Origin: Halioglobus sp.
Lineage (GTDB): Bacteria > Pseudomonadota > Gammaproteobacteria > Pseudomonadales > Halieaceae
Length of the DNA stretch: 33,091 nt
Assembly: GCA_020443345.1 (NCBI GenBank)
Contig: JAGRIH010000015.1
Span: 1 to 33,091 of the forward strand
Direction: 5' to 3'
Shown piece after piece: positions 24,206-33,091 of the stretch (positions are counted from its first letter, which is position 1; every line of letters begins with the position of its first letter). The translations under genes were made by a program, and so were the position numbers. The notes beneath the pieces were generated by a model that ran no database searches, was not told the DNA's origin, and saw only the letters and a list, made by a program, of their open reading frames with translations.

Positions 24206-25537
24206 CTAATCGTAGCGGCGCAGTGTACTGGTTTTATCCAGCTCGCGCAGATGCCTGAGCTTGTCGCGAATCTTCAGCTCCAGGCCGCGATCGACGGGGT
24301 GATAATACTGTCTGTCCCGCAGCGCCGGGGGGAAGTAGTTTTCACCAGCGGCATAGGCGCCCGCTTCGTCGTGGGCGTAGCGGTACCCGGCCCCGTGTTC
24401 CATCTCCCGCAGCAGTTGGGTCGGCGCATTTCTCAGGTGCAGCGGCACCTCTTCGCTGGCCCCGGCCGCCACGTCCGCCCTGGCGGCATTGAACGCGCTG
24501 TACACGGCATTGCTCTTGGCGGCGCAGGCCAGGTAGACGATGGCCTGAGCAATGGCCAGCTCGCCCTCCGGGGTGCCCAGCCGCTCCTGCACCTGCCAGG
24601 CTTCCAGCGACAGGGTGAGCGCCCGGGGGTCGGCATTGCCGACTTCCTCGCTGGCCATGCGCACCACGCGGCGCGCGATATACAGCGGATCGCACCCGCC
24701 GTCCAGCATGCGACAAAACCAGTACAGGGCGGCGTCCGGCGCGCTGCCGCGCACCGCCTTGTGCAGTGCGCTGATCTGGTCGTAGAACAGGTCGCCGCCC
24801 TTGTCGAAGCGCCGCAGCGAGCCCTGCAGCACTTCGCGCAGCGTATCCTGGGTTATGACACTATCCACGGCGAGATCCGCCGCCAGCTCTAGCAGGTTCA
24901 GAGCGCGACGGGCATCCCCGTCGGCCTGGCGCGCAAGCACGGCGAGGCTGTCTTCGGGTGCACTGATGCGTTCGCCCAGTTCGGCCAGGCCGCGCGCCAG
25001 CACGCTGCGGATATCGGTTTCATCGAGCGCGCGCAGCTTGTAGACCCGGGCGCGGGACAACAGAGCGTTGTTGAGTTCAAAGGAGGGGTTTTCCGTGGTG
25101 GCGCCGATAAAAATAACCGTACCGTCCTCCACATAGGGCAGGAAGGCATCCTGCTGGGACTTGTTGAAGCGGTGTACTTCGTCCACGAATAACACCGTGT
25201 CGCGGCCCTGTACCTTGTACTGCTGCGCGCGCTCGATAGCCGCGCGAATGTCCTTTACCCCGGACAGCACGGCGGACAACTGCAGGAAGTGCGCAGCCGC
25301 TGTCCCGGCGGCGAGCCGCGCCAGTGTGGTTTTACCCACACCGGGAGGCCCCCACAGGATCATCGAGTGCAATTGCCCGGCGTCTATTGCCTGACGCAGC
25401 GGCTTACCCGGTGCCAGCAGGTGCTGCTGACCGGCGTAGTCGGGCAGCCGCGTGGGCCGCAGGCGCGCGGCCAGCGGCCGGTAGCCGGTGCTGTCCTGCC
25501 CCTCGAAGAGCCTGGCCTGCCCCGGGTCACTCGTCAT
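24206..25537 (-). CDS. rarA: Replication-associated recombination protein A (AAA+ ATPase)
   Basis: DNA-end and fork-acting AAA+ ATPase related to the clamp-loader gamma subunit and eukaryotic WRNIP1; it acts at stalled replication forks with RecA and SSB. Of 443 residues, Walker A is GPPGVGKT (63-70), Walker B is [10 protein letters not shown] (Asp119-Glu120), sensor 1 is FIGATTENP, and the arginine-finger region is [12 protein letters not shown]. The C-terminal MgsA tetramerisation domain includes [20 protein letters not shown] and [13 protein letters not shown]. Its start overlaps the end of lolA by 11 bp. Confidence 0.96.
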   Translation of the reverse strand: MTSDPGQARLFEGQDSTGYRPLAARLRPTRLPDYAGQQHLLAPGKPLRQAIDAGQLHSMILWGPPGVGKTTLARLAAGTAAAHFLQLSAVLSGVKDIRAAIERAQQYKVQGRDTVLFVDEVHRFNKSQQDAFLPYVEDGTVIFIGATTENPSFELNNALLSRARVYKLRALDETDIRSVLARGLAELGERISAPEDSLAVLARQADGDARRALNLLELAADLAVDSVITQDTLREVLQGSLRRFDKGGDLFYDQISALHKAVRGSAPDAALYWFCRMLDGGCDPLYIARRVVRMASEEVGNADPRALTLSLEAWQVQERLGTPEGELAIAQAIVYLACAAKSNAVYSAFNAARADVAAGASEEVPLHLRNAPTQLLREMEHGAGYRYAHDEAGAYAAGENYFPPALRDRQYYHPVDRGLELKIRDKLRHLRELDKTSTLRRYD

Positions 25538-26144
25538 AATAAAACAGGTCGACGCCGTCAGGGGGCGTGAACTCGAAGTCCTGGCTGGTCAGTGTCGACG
25601 CGGCATCGAGCTGATCGAAGGCGATCTCCACGCGCTGCCCCAGGTTGTCCAGTATCTCCATGCCGGACAGCAGGTCGTCTTCGAGGGTCAGGGTCAGGCG
25701 CCTGAAACCCGGGTCCCCGGCCAGCGGCGTCAGCGTGAACCGATGCTGTGCATCGCGCTGCACACGGTAGTGCTCGCGCAATGCCGCCTCGTCGCCGCCC
25801 AGCACCTGCAGGGGCGACATGCGCACGCTGTCGGTGACCGGCCGGCGCGTCAGGGTCTCCAGGTCGCGGTCGTAATGCCAGACATAGCTGGGGTTGGCGA
25901 TGATCAACTGGCGGTCGGGAGCGAGGATTTCCCAGGAAAAATAACCCGGACGCAGCAGGCGGAACGTCCCCGTGGACTCATCCGCCAGCGCGCCATCGGC
26001 ATCGTACTGGCGCTGGGTGAACTGCCCCTGCAGATGACCCATCGGGCGCAGCGCCGCCAGCAGCGCATCGGCTGCACCATCATCCTCTGCGCTGGCACCG
26101 ACTGCCAGCAGGGCGAGCCATACCAAGGCTAGAAATCGCTTCAT
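25527..26144 (-). CDS. lolA: Outer-membrane lipoprotein carrier protein LolA
   Basis: Periplasmic chaperone that takes lipoproteins from LolCDE and hands them to LolB at the outer membrane. The 205-residue product starts with a clear signal peptide ([19 protein letters not shown]). Family features follow: [31 protein letters not shown] (with the conserved aromatic and Pro-Gly segment), [20 protein letters not shown] and the end [20 protein letters not shown]. It lies 23 bp after ftsK and overlaps rarA, as in Pseudomonas. Confidence 0.95.
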   Translation of the reverse strand: MKRFLALVWLALLAVGASAEDDGAADALLAALRPMGHLQGQFTQRQYDADGALADESTGTFRLLRPGYFSWEILAPDRQLIIANPSYVWHYDRDLETLTRRPVTDSVRMSPLQVLGGDEAALREHYRVQRDAQHRFTLTPLAGDPGFRRLTLTLEDDLLSGMEILDNLGQRVEIAFDQLDAASTLTSQDFEFTPPDGVDLFYYDE

Positions 26145-26167
26145 GTCGTATTCCCGTAGTGCAGTGC

Positions 26168-28519
26168 TCAGGCTTCCGGTGGCGGCGGCGCCAGCACTTC
26201 GCGCTGCCCGTTAGTACCCATTTCCGTTACCACGCCCGCCGCTTCCATCGCCTCTATCAGGCGCGCTGCGCGATTGTAACCGATGCGCAGCTTGCGCTGT
26301 ACGGAGGAGATGGACGCCCGGCGGCTCTGGGTGACGTAGTGCACCGCCTCGTCGTACAGCGCGTCGTTCTCATCATCTTCAAGCGCCCCGCCCGCCTGCT
26401 GCAGTTCGCCGGCCGTAACCGGAGTGGCACTGCCCTCATCCAGCAGCCCGTCGATATACTGGGGAGAGCCGCGGCGCTTCCAGTCCGCCACCACTCGATG
26501 CACTTCATCGTCGCTGCAAAACGCGCCGTGTATCCGGTTGGGTACGCCGCTGCCCGGCGGCAGGTACAGCATATCGCCGTGGCCCAGCAACTGCTCCGCC
26601 CCGCCCTGGTCGAGAATGGTGCGTGAATCGACCTTGGACGATACCTGGAAGGCGATCCGCGTGGGGACGTTGGCCTTGATCAGGCCGGTGATAACATCCA
26701 CCGAAGGCCGCTGTGTCGCCAGGATCAGGTGGATGCCGGCCGCCCGCGCTTTCTGCGCAATCCGCGCGATCAGCTCCTCCACCTTCTTGCCGACGATCAT
26801 CATCATGTCGGCGAACTCGTCGATCACCACGACGATCGCGGGCAGTTTCTCCAGGCCGGGTGGACGCTGCTCCTCATCCGTCTCGGCAAAAACGGGATCG
26901 GCAGTCCACAGGGGGTCCGCCAGCGGTGCCCCGCTCTTGATCGCATCGAGCACCTTGCGGTTGTAGCCCGCCAGGTTGCGCACTCCCAGCGCCGCCATCA
27001 GTTTATAGCGCCGCTCCATTTCCGCCACGCACCAGCGCAGGCCGTTGGCGGCGTCTTTCATATCGGTAATCACCGGCGTCAACAGGTGTGGGACACCGTC
27101 GTAGACCGACAGTTCCAGCATCTTCGGGTCCACCATGATCAGTCGCACATCCGCCGGACTGGACTTGTACAGCAGGCTGAGCAACATGGCGTTGACGCCC
27201 ACCGACTTGCCGGAACCGGTGGTGCCAGCCACCAGCAGGTGCGGCATTTTGGCCAGGTCCGCCACCACTGGCTGTCCCGAGATGTCGTGGCCCAGCGCCA
27301 GGGTCAGGGGCGACTTGGACTGTTCGAAAGCGCGGGACGACAGCACTTCGCGGAAATTGACGATTTCCCGATCCTCGTTGGGAATCTCGATACCCACCAC
27401 GGACTTGCCGGGAATCACTTCCACCACGCGCACGCTGATCACCGCCAGCGAACGCGCCAGGTCCTTGGCCAGACCGGAGATGCGCGACACTTTGACACCG
27501 GCCGCCGGCTGGATTTCAAAGCGCGTAATCACCGGCCCCGGATAGACCGCGGTCACCTCGGCGCTGACACCGAAATCCGCCAGCTTGAGTTCCAGCAGTT
27601 TGGACAGGGCCTCCAGCGCCTCGGGCGAATAGCCCTTGTTGGGGTCCTTGACTTCCTTGTCCAGCAGTTCCAGGGGGGGCAGATCGCCGGTTAGCGGCAG
27701 ATCGAACAGCGGCTGCTGTTTTTCCCTTTCGATGCGCTCACTCTTTTCGGCGCGCGGCTGCAGTGGCTTGATTTTGGGCGGTGTACGCTTCTTTTCCTTT
27801 TCCACGTACTCGCTGATCACGGCCTTGCGCGCCTCCACGGCTTTTTCCCGGGCGCGGCGGTCGCGGAAGGCGTCTACGCGCCCGCGAACCCCGTTGCGGC
27901 AACGGCTCCACGTGGCCAGGCTCAAGGCCCCCAAGCGTTCCATCAAGCGCAGCCAGCTCAGGTCGGTGAAAATAGTCATGCCGAAGAGGAACACCGCCAG
28001 CAGTATGAGGCGGCTGCCCACCGCGCTGAAGGCGACCGTAGAGCCAGCGCCAATGGCCTGCCCGAGAATCCCGCCAGCGCCCTGGGGCAGGCCCGAGCGC
28101 CCGCTATCGTTCATCGCGGCCAGAGCCGTTCCGGCGATCATCACCAGCACCAGGCCCAGGGTGCGAATGCCGAAGGTGGTCCAGTCGAAGTGCCTGTGCT
28201 GATGCCGGTCAAACAGGATAAACAGCGCCCGGTAGGCCAGCAGCAACGGAAACAGGTAGGCGGCATAACCGACCAGGGAGAAAAACACATCCGCCAGCCA
28301 GGCCCCGGTGGGACCGCCCAGATTATGGATTTTGGCGCCCGCCCCGGTAGCCGACCAGCCCGGATCGCGCGGGCTGTAGGTAAACAGGGCCAGCAACAGG
28401 TAGGCACACGCGGCACTGACCCCGATAAAGGCGCCTTCGCGCAGCCGCGGTCCCAGGAAACTATCGGTATCGGTCATTTGCACCACGGGTACTGTTGTCC
28501 TTGCAGGCGCCGCCGCCAT
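26168..28519 (-). CDS. ftsK: DNA translocase FtsK
   Basis: Septum-anchored dsDNA pump that clears the terminus region and activates XerCD at dif. The 783-residue protein has about four N-terminal membrane segments (within 25-200). A charged linker (about 230-300, rich in Lys/Glu/Arg) is much shorter than the E. coli linker. The motor follows: Walker [10 protein letters not shown] at 431-439, Walker B region [11 protein letters not shown], and [21 protein letters not shown]-terminal winged-helix gamma domain ([23 protein letters not shown]) reads KOPS. The start may instead be the ATG at 28477 (MTDTDSFLG); neither start has a strong ribosome binding site. Confidence 0.95.
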   Translation of the reverse strand: MAAAPARTTVPVVQMTDTDSFLGPRLREGAFIGVSAACAYLLLALFTYSPRDPGWSATGAGAKIHNLGGPTGAWLADVFFSLVGYAAYLFPLLLAYRALFILFDRHQHRHFDWTTFGIRTLGLVLVMIAGTALAAMNDSGRSGLPQGAGGILGQAIGAGSTVAFSAVGSRLILLAVFLFGMTIFTDLSWLRLMERLGALSLATWSRCRNGVRGRVDAFRDRRAREKAVEARKAVISEYVEKEKKRTPPKIKPLQPRAEKSERIEREKQQPLFDLPLTGDLPPLELLDKEVKDPNKGYSPEALEALSKLLELKLADFGVSAEVTAVYPGPVITRFEIQPAAGVKVSRISGLAKDLARSLAVISVRVVEVIPGKSVVGIEIPNEDREIVNFREVLSSRAFEQSKSPLTLALGHDISGQPVVADLAKMPHLLVAGTTGSGKSVGVNAMLLSLLYKSSPADVRLIMVDPKMLELSVYDGVPHLLTPVITDMKDAANGLRWCVAEMERRYKLMAALGVRNLAGYNRKVLDAIKSGAPLADPLWTADPVFAETDEEQRPPGLEKLPAIVVVIDEFADMMMIVGKKVEELIARIAQKARAAGIHLILATQRPSVDVITGLIKANVPTRIAFQVSSKVDSRTILDQGGAEQLLGHGDMLYLPPGSGVPNRIHGAFCSDDEVHRVVADWKRRGSPQYIDGLLDEGSATPVTAGELQQAGGALEDDENDALYDEAVHYVTQSRRASISSVQRKLRIGYNRAARLIEAMEAAGVVTEMGTNGQREVLAPPPPEA

Positions 28520-28561
28520 GCGCTGGATACGGCGCCGCCATGCGGTTCATAGCAAGCAACA

Positions 28562-28590
28562 ATTGTGAACTAATTTATCATTTATTTCAA
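28562..28590 (-). promoter_or_regulatory. Candidate sigma-70 promoter for ftsK
   Basis: On the minus strand TTGAAA (28585-28590) and CACAAT (28562-28567) are separated by exactly 17 bp, within the AT-rich gap between the divergent ftsK and trxB genes. The -35 matches consensus at 5 of 6 positions and the -10 at 4 of 6. Confidence 0.45.
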
Positions 28591-28617
28591 AGGGTTATGG
28601 GTGGTATTTAGAGTTAA

Positions 28618-29727
<1,110 letters not shown>

Positions 29728-29738
29728 CACCGCAGCGC

Positions 29739-30455
29739 ATGCCACGGCGAATCCGGCGCCTCGACGACACCCTGGTTTTCCCGCCGTCGAGCGAGGCCCT
29801 GGATGATCCCAACGGCTTGCTGGCAGTCGGCGGCGACCTCAGCCCGGCGCGCCTGCTGGCGGCCTACAAGCGGGGTATTTTTCCCTGGTACGAGGCCCCC
29901 CAACCCATCCTGTGGTGGACGCCCGACCCGCGCTGCGTCTTGTTTCCCGAGGAATTGCACCTGTCGCGTTCCCTGCGCAGGACCTTGCGCCGCAATGCCT
30001 TTGGCCTGGCCGTGGACAGGCACTTTGAAGTGGTGATGCGGCACTGCGCCCGCCTGCGCGGCGACGGGCGCGGCACCTGGATCGACGACGACATGGTGCG
30101 CGCCTACTGTCGCCTGCGCGAGCTGGGGGCGGCCCACTCGGTCGAAGTCCTGGCGCCCGACGGCACACTGGCGGGCGGTCTGTACGGCGTCTCGCTGGGG
30201 CGGGTGTTTTTCGGAGAATCCATGTTCAGCCGCGTGGCGGACGCCTCCAAGGTGGCGCTGGTCGCCCTGGTGCACATTTTGCGACACGGCCGGTTCGAGC
30301 TGATCGACTGCCAGCTGCCCAGCGCCCACCTGCGTTCGCTGGGCGCGCGGGATATCGACAGGCTGGACTTCGAGCAACGCCTTGCCCAAACTACGAACTT
30401 GGGCAATAGAGCCGACATCTGGCAACTGCCGGCGACGTGTGGAGGCTTGCTGTGA
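29739..30455 (+). CDS. aat: Leucyl/phenylalanyl-tRNA-protein transferase
   Basis: Adds Leu or Phe from aminoacyl-tRNA to proteins with N-terminal Arg or Lys, creating a type 2 N-degron for ClpS-ClpAP. The 238-residue sequence carries the family blocks FPPSSEALDDPNGLLAVGGD, GIFPWYEAPQPILWWTPDPR, GTWIDDDMVRAYCRLRELG, GGLYGVSLGRVFFGESMFS and LIDCQLPSAHLRSLGAR. Its stop overlaps the start of bpt (GTGA), so the two tagging enzymes are translationally coupled. Confidence 0.97.
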   Translation: MPRRIRRLDDTLVFPPSSEALDDPNGLLAVGGDLSPARLLAAYKRGIFPWYEAPQPILWWTPDPRCVLFPEELHLSRSLRRTLRRNAFGLAVDRHFEVVMRHCARLRGDGRGTWIDDDMVRAYCRLRELGAAHSVEVLAPDGTLAGGLYGVSLGRVFFGESMFSRVADASKVALVALVHILRHGRFELIDCQLPSAHLRSLGARDIDRLDFEQRLAQTTNLGNRADIWQLPATCGGLL

Positions 30456-31162
30456 CATCATCGATGCGCGATCTCAGGGTGTATACCACCTACCCCCACA
30501 ATTGCAGCTACCTGGATGACCAGGAAGCCACCACGCTGTTCGTCGACCCGCGCCAGCCGGTCGACCAGGCGCTGTACAGCAATCTGTCACAACTGGGGTT
30601 CAGGCGCAGCGGCAACCATATCTACCGCCCCCATTGCGAGCACTGCAAGGCCTGTATTGCCGCGCGCATTCCGGTGGCGACGTTCACGCCCCGCCGCGCT
30701 CAGCGCCGCATTCTGAGCCGCAACCGCGACCTGCGCGTGGTGACCACGCACGATATTCGCGACAGCGCGGCCTACGACCTGTACCGTCGCTACATCGAAC
30801 AGCGACACGCCGATGGCGACATGTACCCGCCGGACCGCGAGCAGTACGAGTCATTTCTGAGCAACGCCTGGAACTGCACCTGCTACTACCGTTTTTCCGC
30901 CGGCGACACACTGGTCGGTGTGGCCGTGGTAGACGCCCTGACCGATGGCCTGTCCGCCATCTATACGTTCTTCGAGCCGCAGGCGGAGCGCCGCAGCCTG
31001 GGCACGTTCACCATTTTGTGGCAGATTGAACGAACCCGGGAACTCGGCCTGGACTACCTCTACCTGGGCTATTTCATACGCGATTGCCGCAAAATGGCCT
31101 ACAAGTCAGCGTTCCGGCCCCTGGAACTGCTTGTCGACGGCCACTGGACGACACTGCTTTAG
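30452..31162 (+). CDS. bpt: Aspartate/glutamate leucyltransferase (Bpt)
   Basis: Transfers Leu from Leu-tRNA to proteins with N-terminal Asp or Glu, the second bacterial route into the Leu/N-degron pathway. It belongs to the ATE family: N-terminal YPHNCSYL and [14 protein letters not shown] supply the conserved cysteines, and the C-terminal ATE domain has [28 protein letters not shown] and [19 protein letters not shown]. The best start is GTG at 30452 ([10 protein letters not shown], 236 residues), 6 nt after GGAGG (30441-30445) and overlapping the aat stop. GTG 30437 and ATG 30464 are weaker. Confidence 0.95.
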   Translation: MTSSMRDLRVYTTYPHNCSYLDDQEATTLFVDPRQPVDQALYSNLSQLGFRRSGNHIYRPHCEHCKACIAARIPVATFTPRRAQRRILSRNRDLRVVTTHDIRDSAAYDLYRRYIEQRHADGDMYPPDREQYESFLSNAWNCTCYYRFSAGDTLVGVAVVDALTDGLSAIYTFFEPQAERRSLGTFTILWQIERTRELGLDYLYLGYFIRDCRKMAYKSAFRPLELLVDGHWTTLL

Positions 31163-31248
31163 CGCTCCAACCACCGGATTATTACGGTGGCGCTGTGCGC
31201 CGTATTCAGGCAAAATGCGGCCTGTTTTTTTACGAGGGCTGGCGCCTG

Positions 31249-31467
31249 ATGGCAAAAGAAGACCAGATTGAAATGGAGGGTGAAGTGATCGACACTCTGC
31301 CCAACACCACGTTCCGGGTACAATTGGAGAACGGCCACGTGGTGACCGCGCACATCTCCGGCAAAATGCGCAAAAACTACATTCGCATTCTCACCGGGGA
31401 CAAAGTGCGCGTGGAACTCACTCCCTACGACCTGAGCAAGGGCCGCATTACCTACCGTGAGAGATAG
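31249..31467 (+). CDS. infA: Translation initiation factor IF-1
   Basis: The 72-residue OB-fold factor that blocks the ribosomal A site during initiation. It is nearly canonical: [20 protein letters not shown], then [20 protein letters not shown] and [21 protein letters not shown]. The ATG at 31249 follows GAGGGC. It lies 86 bp after bpt and ends 6 bp from the end of the convergent clpA, leaving no room for an intergenic terminator. Confidence 0.98.
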   Translation: MAKEDQIEMEGEVIDTLPNTTFRVQLENGHVVTAHISGKMRKNYIRILTGDKVRVELTPYDLSKGRITYRER

Positions 31468-31473
31468 CGCGGC

Positions 31474-33091
31474 CTAGCTCTCCTCCAGTTCCGCCTCTTT
31501 CTCTGCCACCGTTACTTCCAGCTTGTCGCTGGCCCGGTCCAGTCGCACCAGGGCCGTGCCGCCCGACTGAGCCAGCTTGCCAAACAGCACCATTTCCGCC
31601 AGCGGTTTCTTGATGTGCTCCTGAATGATGCGCTCCATCGGCCGCGCACCCATGTGGATATCGTAGCCTTTTTCCACCAGCCACAGGCGGGCATCCTCGT
31701 CCACGTCGATGGTGACGCGCTTCTCATCCAGCTGCCCCTGCAGTTCGGTGAGAAACTTGTCCACCACGGTGAGAATGACATCTTCGCCCAGGGGCTGGAA
31801 CTGCACGATACTGTCCAGGCGGTTGCGGAACTCGGGCGTGAACATGCGATTGATCGCCTCCATGCCGTCGCTGCTGTGATCCTGCGTGGTAAAACCGATG
31901 GTGCGGCGGCTGATGCTCTCGGCCCCGGCGTTGGTGGTCATCACCAGAATCACATTGCGAAAATCCGCCTTGCGCCCGTTGTTGTCAGTGAGGGTACCGT
32001 GATCCATCACCTGCAGCAGGAGATTGAACACCTCGGGGTGCGCCTTTTCGATCTCGTCCAGTAACACCACTGCGTGCGGGTGTTTGGTGACCGCGTCGGT
32101 GAGCAGCCCCCCCTGATCGAAGCCGACGTAACCCGGGGGCGCGCCGATCAGCCGCGACACGGTATGGCGTTCCATGTATTCGGACATGTCAAAGCGTATC
32201 AGTTCCAGGCCCAGCAGGCGCGCCAGTTGGCGCGTCACTTCCGTCTTGCCGACCCCCGTGGGGCCGGCCAGCAGAAACGACCCGATCGGCTTGTCACCGG
32301 TTTTCAGGCCGGCGCGGGCCAGTTTGATGGACGTGGCCAGACTGCCGATTGCCTGGTCCTGACCAAACACCACCATCTGCAGGTTTTTCTCGAGTTTCCG
32401 CAGGGTGTCGCGGTCGTCCGCACTGACTGACTTTGGCGGAATGCGGGCAATCTTGGCAATCACATTTTCAATATCGCCAACCCCGACGACCTTTTTGCGC
32501 TTTGAGGGCGGCTGCAACTGCTGATAGGCGCCGGCCTCATCGATCACATCGATGGCCTTATCCGGCAGGAACCGATCGGTGATGTAGCGCGCCGACAGGT
32601 CGGTCGCCACGCGCAGGGCCCTGTCGGTGTAGCGCAGACCGTGGTGCTCCTCGAAGCGCGACTTCAGTCCCTTGAGGATCTTGTAGGCGTCATCGGCAGA
32701 GGGTTCCATGACATCGATTTTCTGGAAGCGGCGGCTCAGCGCCTTGTCTTTGTCAAAAATGCCGCGGTATTCATGGAACGTGGTCGAGCCGATACAGCGC
32801 AGCCGGCCTGAAGTGAGCAGCGGCTTGAGCAGGTTGCTGGCGTCCATCACCCCGCCGGAAGCGGCACCCGCTCCGATGATGGTGTGGATTTCATCGATGA
32901 ACAGGATCGCCCCCTCGCGCTTTTTCAACTCCGCCAGCATACTTTTGAAGCGCTTTTCAAAGTCGCCGCGGTACTTGGTGCCGGCCAGCAGGGCACCGAG
33001 ATCCAGCGAGTAGACCGCGCTGCCCCTGAGCAGTTCGGGTACCTCGCCGTCGACGATCATCTTGGCCAGGCCCTCGACGATCGCCGTCTTG
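31474..33091 (-). CDS. clpA: ATP-dependent Clp protease ATP-binding subunit ClpA (C-terminal part, cut by window edge)
   Basis: Hsp100 unfoldase that feeds ClpP. About 539 codons are visible, from inside the first AAA+ domain (KTAIVEGLA right after its Walker A) to the stop. The first Walker B is ILFIDEIHTIIGAG. The second AAA+ domain has Walker A GPTGVGKTEV, Walker B VVLLDEIEKAHPEVFNLLLQ and the arginine-finger region FTPEFRNRLDSIV. The ClpP-docking loop is present as TIGFTTQD. The intact IGF tripeptide and absence of a ClpB-type middle domain here support ClpA over ClpB. The N-domain and clpS lie beyond the right edge. Confidence 0.96.
   Translation of the reverse strand, partial: KTAIVEGLAKMIVDGEVPELLRGSAVYSLDLGALLAGTKYRGDFEKRFKSMLAELKKREGAILFIDEIHTIIGAGAASGGVMDASNLLKPLLTSGRLRCIGSTTFHEYRGIFDKDKALSRRFQKIDVMEPSADDAYKILKGLKSRFEEHHGLRYTDRALRVATDLSARYITDRFLPDKAIDVIDEAGAYQQLQPPSKRKKVVGVGDIENVIAKIARIPPKSVSADDRDTLRKLEKNLQMVVFGQDQAIGSLATSIKLARAGLKTGDKPIGSFLLAGPTGVGKTEVTRQLARLLGLELIRFDMSEYMERHTVSRLIGAPPGYVGFDQGGLLTDAVTKHPHAVVLLDEIEKAHPEVFNLLLQVMDHGTLTDNNGRKADFRNVILVMTTNAGAESISRRTIGFTTQDHSSDGMEAINRMFTPEFRNRLDSIVQFQPLGEDVILTVVDKFLTELQGQLDEKRVTIDVDEDARLWLVEKGYDIHMGARPMERIIQEHIKKPLAEMVLFGKLAQSGGTALVRLDRASDKLEVTVAEKEAELEES

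Noticed and set aside
26729-27694. 321-codon plus-strand frame opposite ftsK, with similar long frames opposite cysG (21581-22585) and trxB (28756-29745, minus)
   Set aside because: Shadow frames of conserved genes, with no supporting start site or motif.
31084-31248. N-terminal extension of infA
   Set aside because: IF-1 is nearly invariant in length and starts MAKEDQIEM at 31249; the upstream part is the shifted end of bpt and its spacer.

Overview
The window looks like a chromosomal segment of a marine-type gammaproteobacterium, probably in or near Cellvibrionales (Halieaceae or Spongiibacteraceae). That placement is an inference from protein character and gene order, not from a search. 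The evidence is a conserved housekeeping block in the order known from Pseudomonas and relatives: cysG, serS, crcB, rarA, lolA and ftsK on the minus strand, divergent from trxB, aat, bpt and infA on the plus strand, with clpA convergent at the right edge. Coding DNA is GC-rich, so many long antisense ORFs are shadows.

Left region (1-11.5 kb, accessory and catabolic). On the minus strand lie a PQQ-dependent alcohol dehydrogenase (cut by the left edge) and a secreted formylglycine sulfatase. Divergent from them are an AraC-family regulator, an Old Yellow Enzyme/2,4-dienoyl-CoA reductase-like flavoprotein, a VOC-fold protein, a coniferyl-aldehyde-dehydrogenase-like enzyme and a short-chain dehydrogenase. 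Together they suggest catabolism of a sulfated or aromatic/terpenoid-like alcohol: desulfation and oxidation in the periplasm, then aldehyde oxidation and ring or double-bond reduction in the cytoplasm. The region is scarred. It carries a 3' remnant of a gluconate-2-dehydrogenase subunit-3-like gene, a truncated IS200/IS605 transposase with its end hairpin, a 169-bp MITE-like long palindrome at the SDR stop codon, and a diverged second copy of the SDR 3' end on the far side of that palindrome.

Middle region (11-18.5 kb, mixed). It holds a small ribbon-helix-helix protein, a SulP anion transporter with a STAS domain, a DUF1993 protein, an asparagine synthetase gene with a large internal deletion, a PanE-like ketopantoate reductase, a GNAT acetyltransferase whose 3' end overlaps a convergent ATP-grasp gene, and a complete mazEF-type toxin-antitoxin pair with a near-perfect operator palindrome.

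Right region (18.5-33 kb, core). It holds the tail-specific protease Prc; siroheme synthase; seryl-tRNA synthetase; the fluoride channel CrcB; the RarA ATPase; the lipoprotein chaperone LolA; the DNA translocase FtsK; thioredoxin reductase; the two N-end-rule aminoacyl transferases Aat and Bpt; IF-1; and ClpA. Aat, Bpt and ClpA form a functional set, tagging proteins with N-degrons and degrading them.

I see no rRNA, tRNA or CRISPR array. No wholly new system stands out. The most unusual items are the palindromic mobile element with the duplicated SDR tail, the operator-like palindrome between the sulfatase and its AraC neighbour, and the set of gene remnants.
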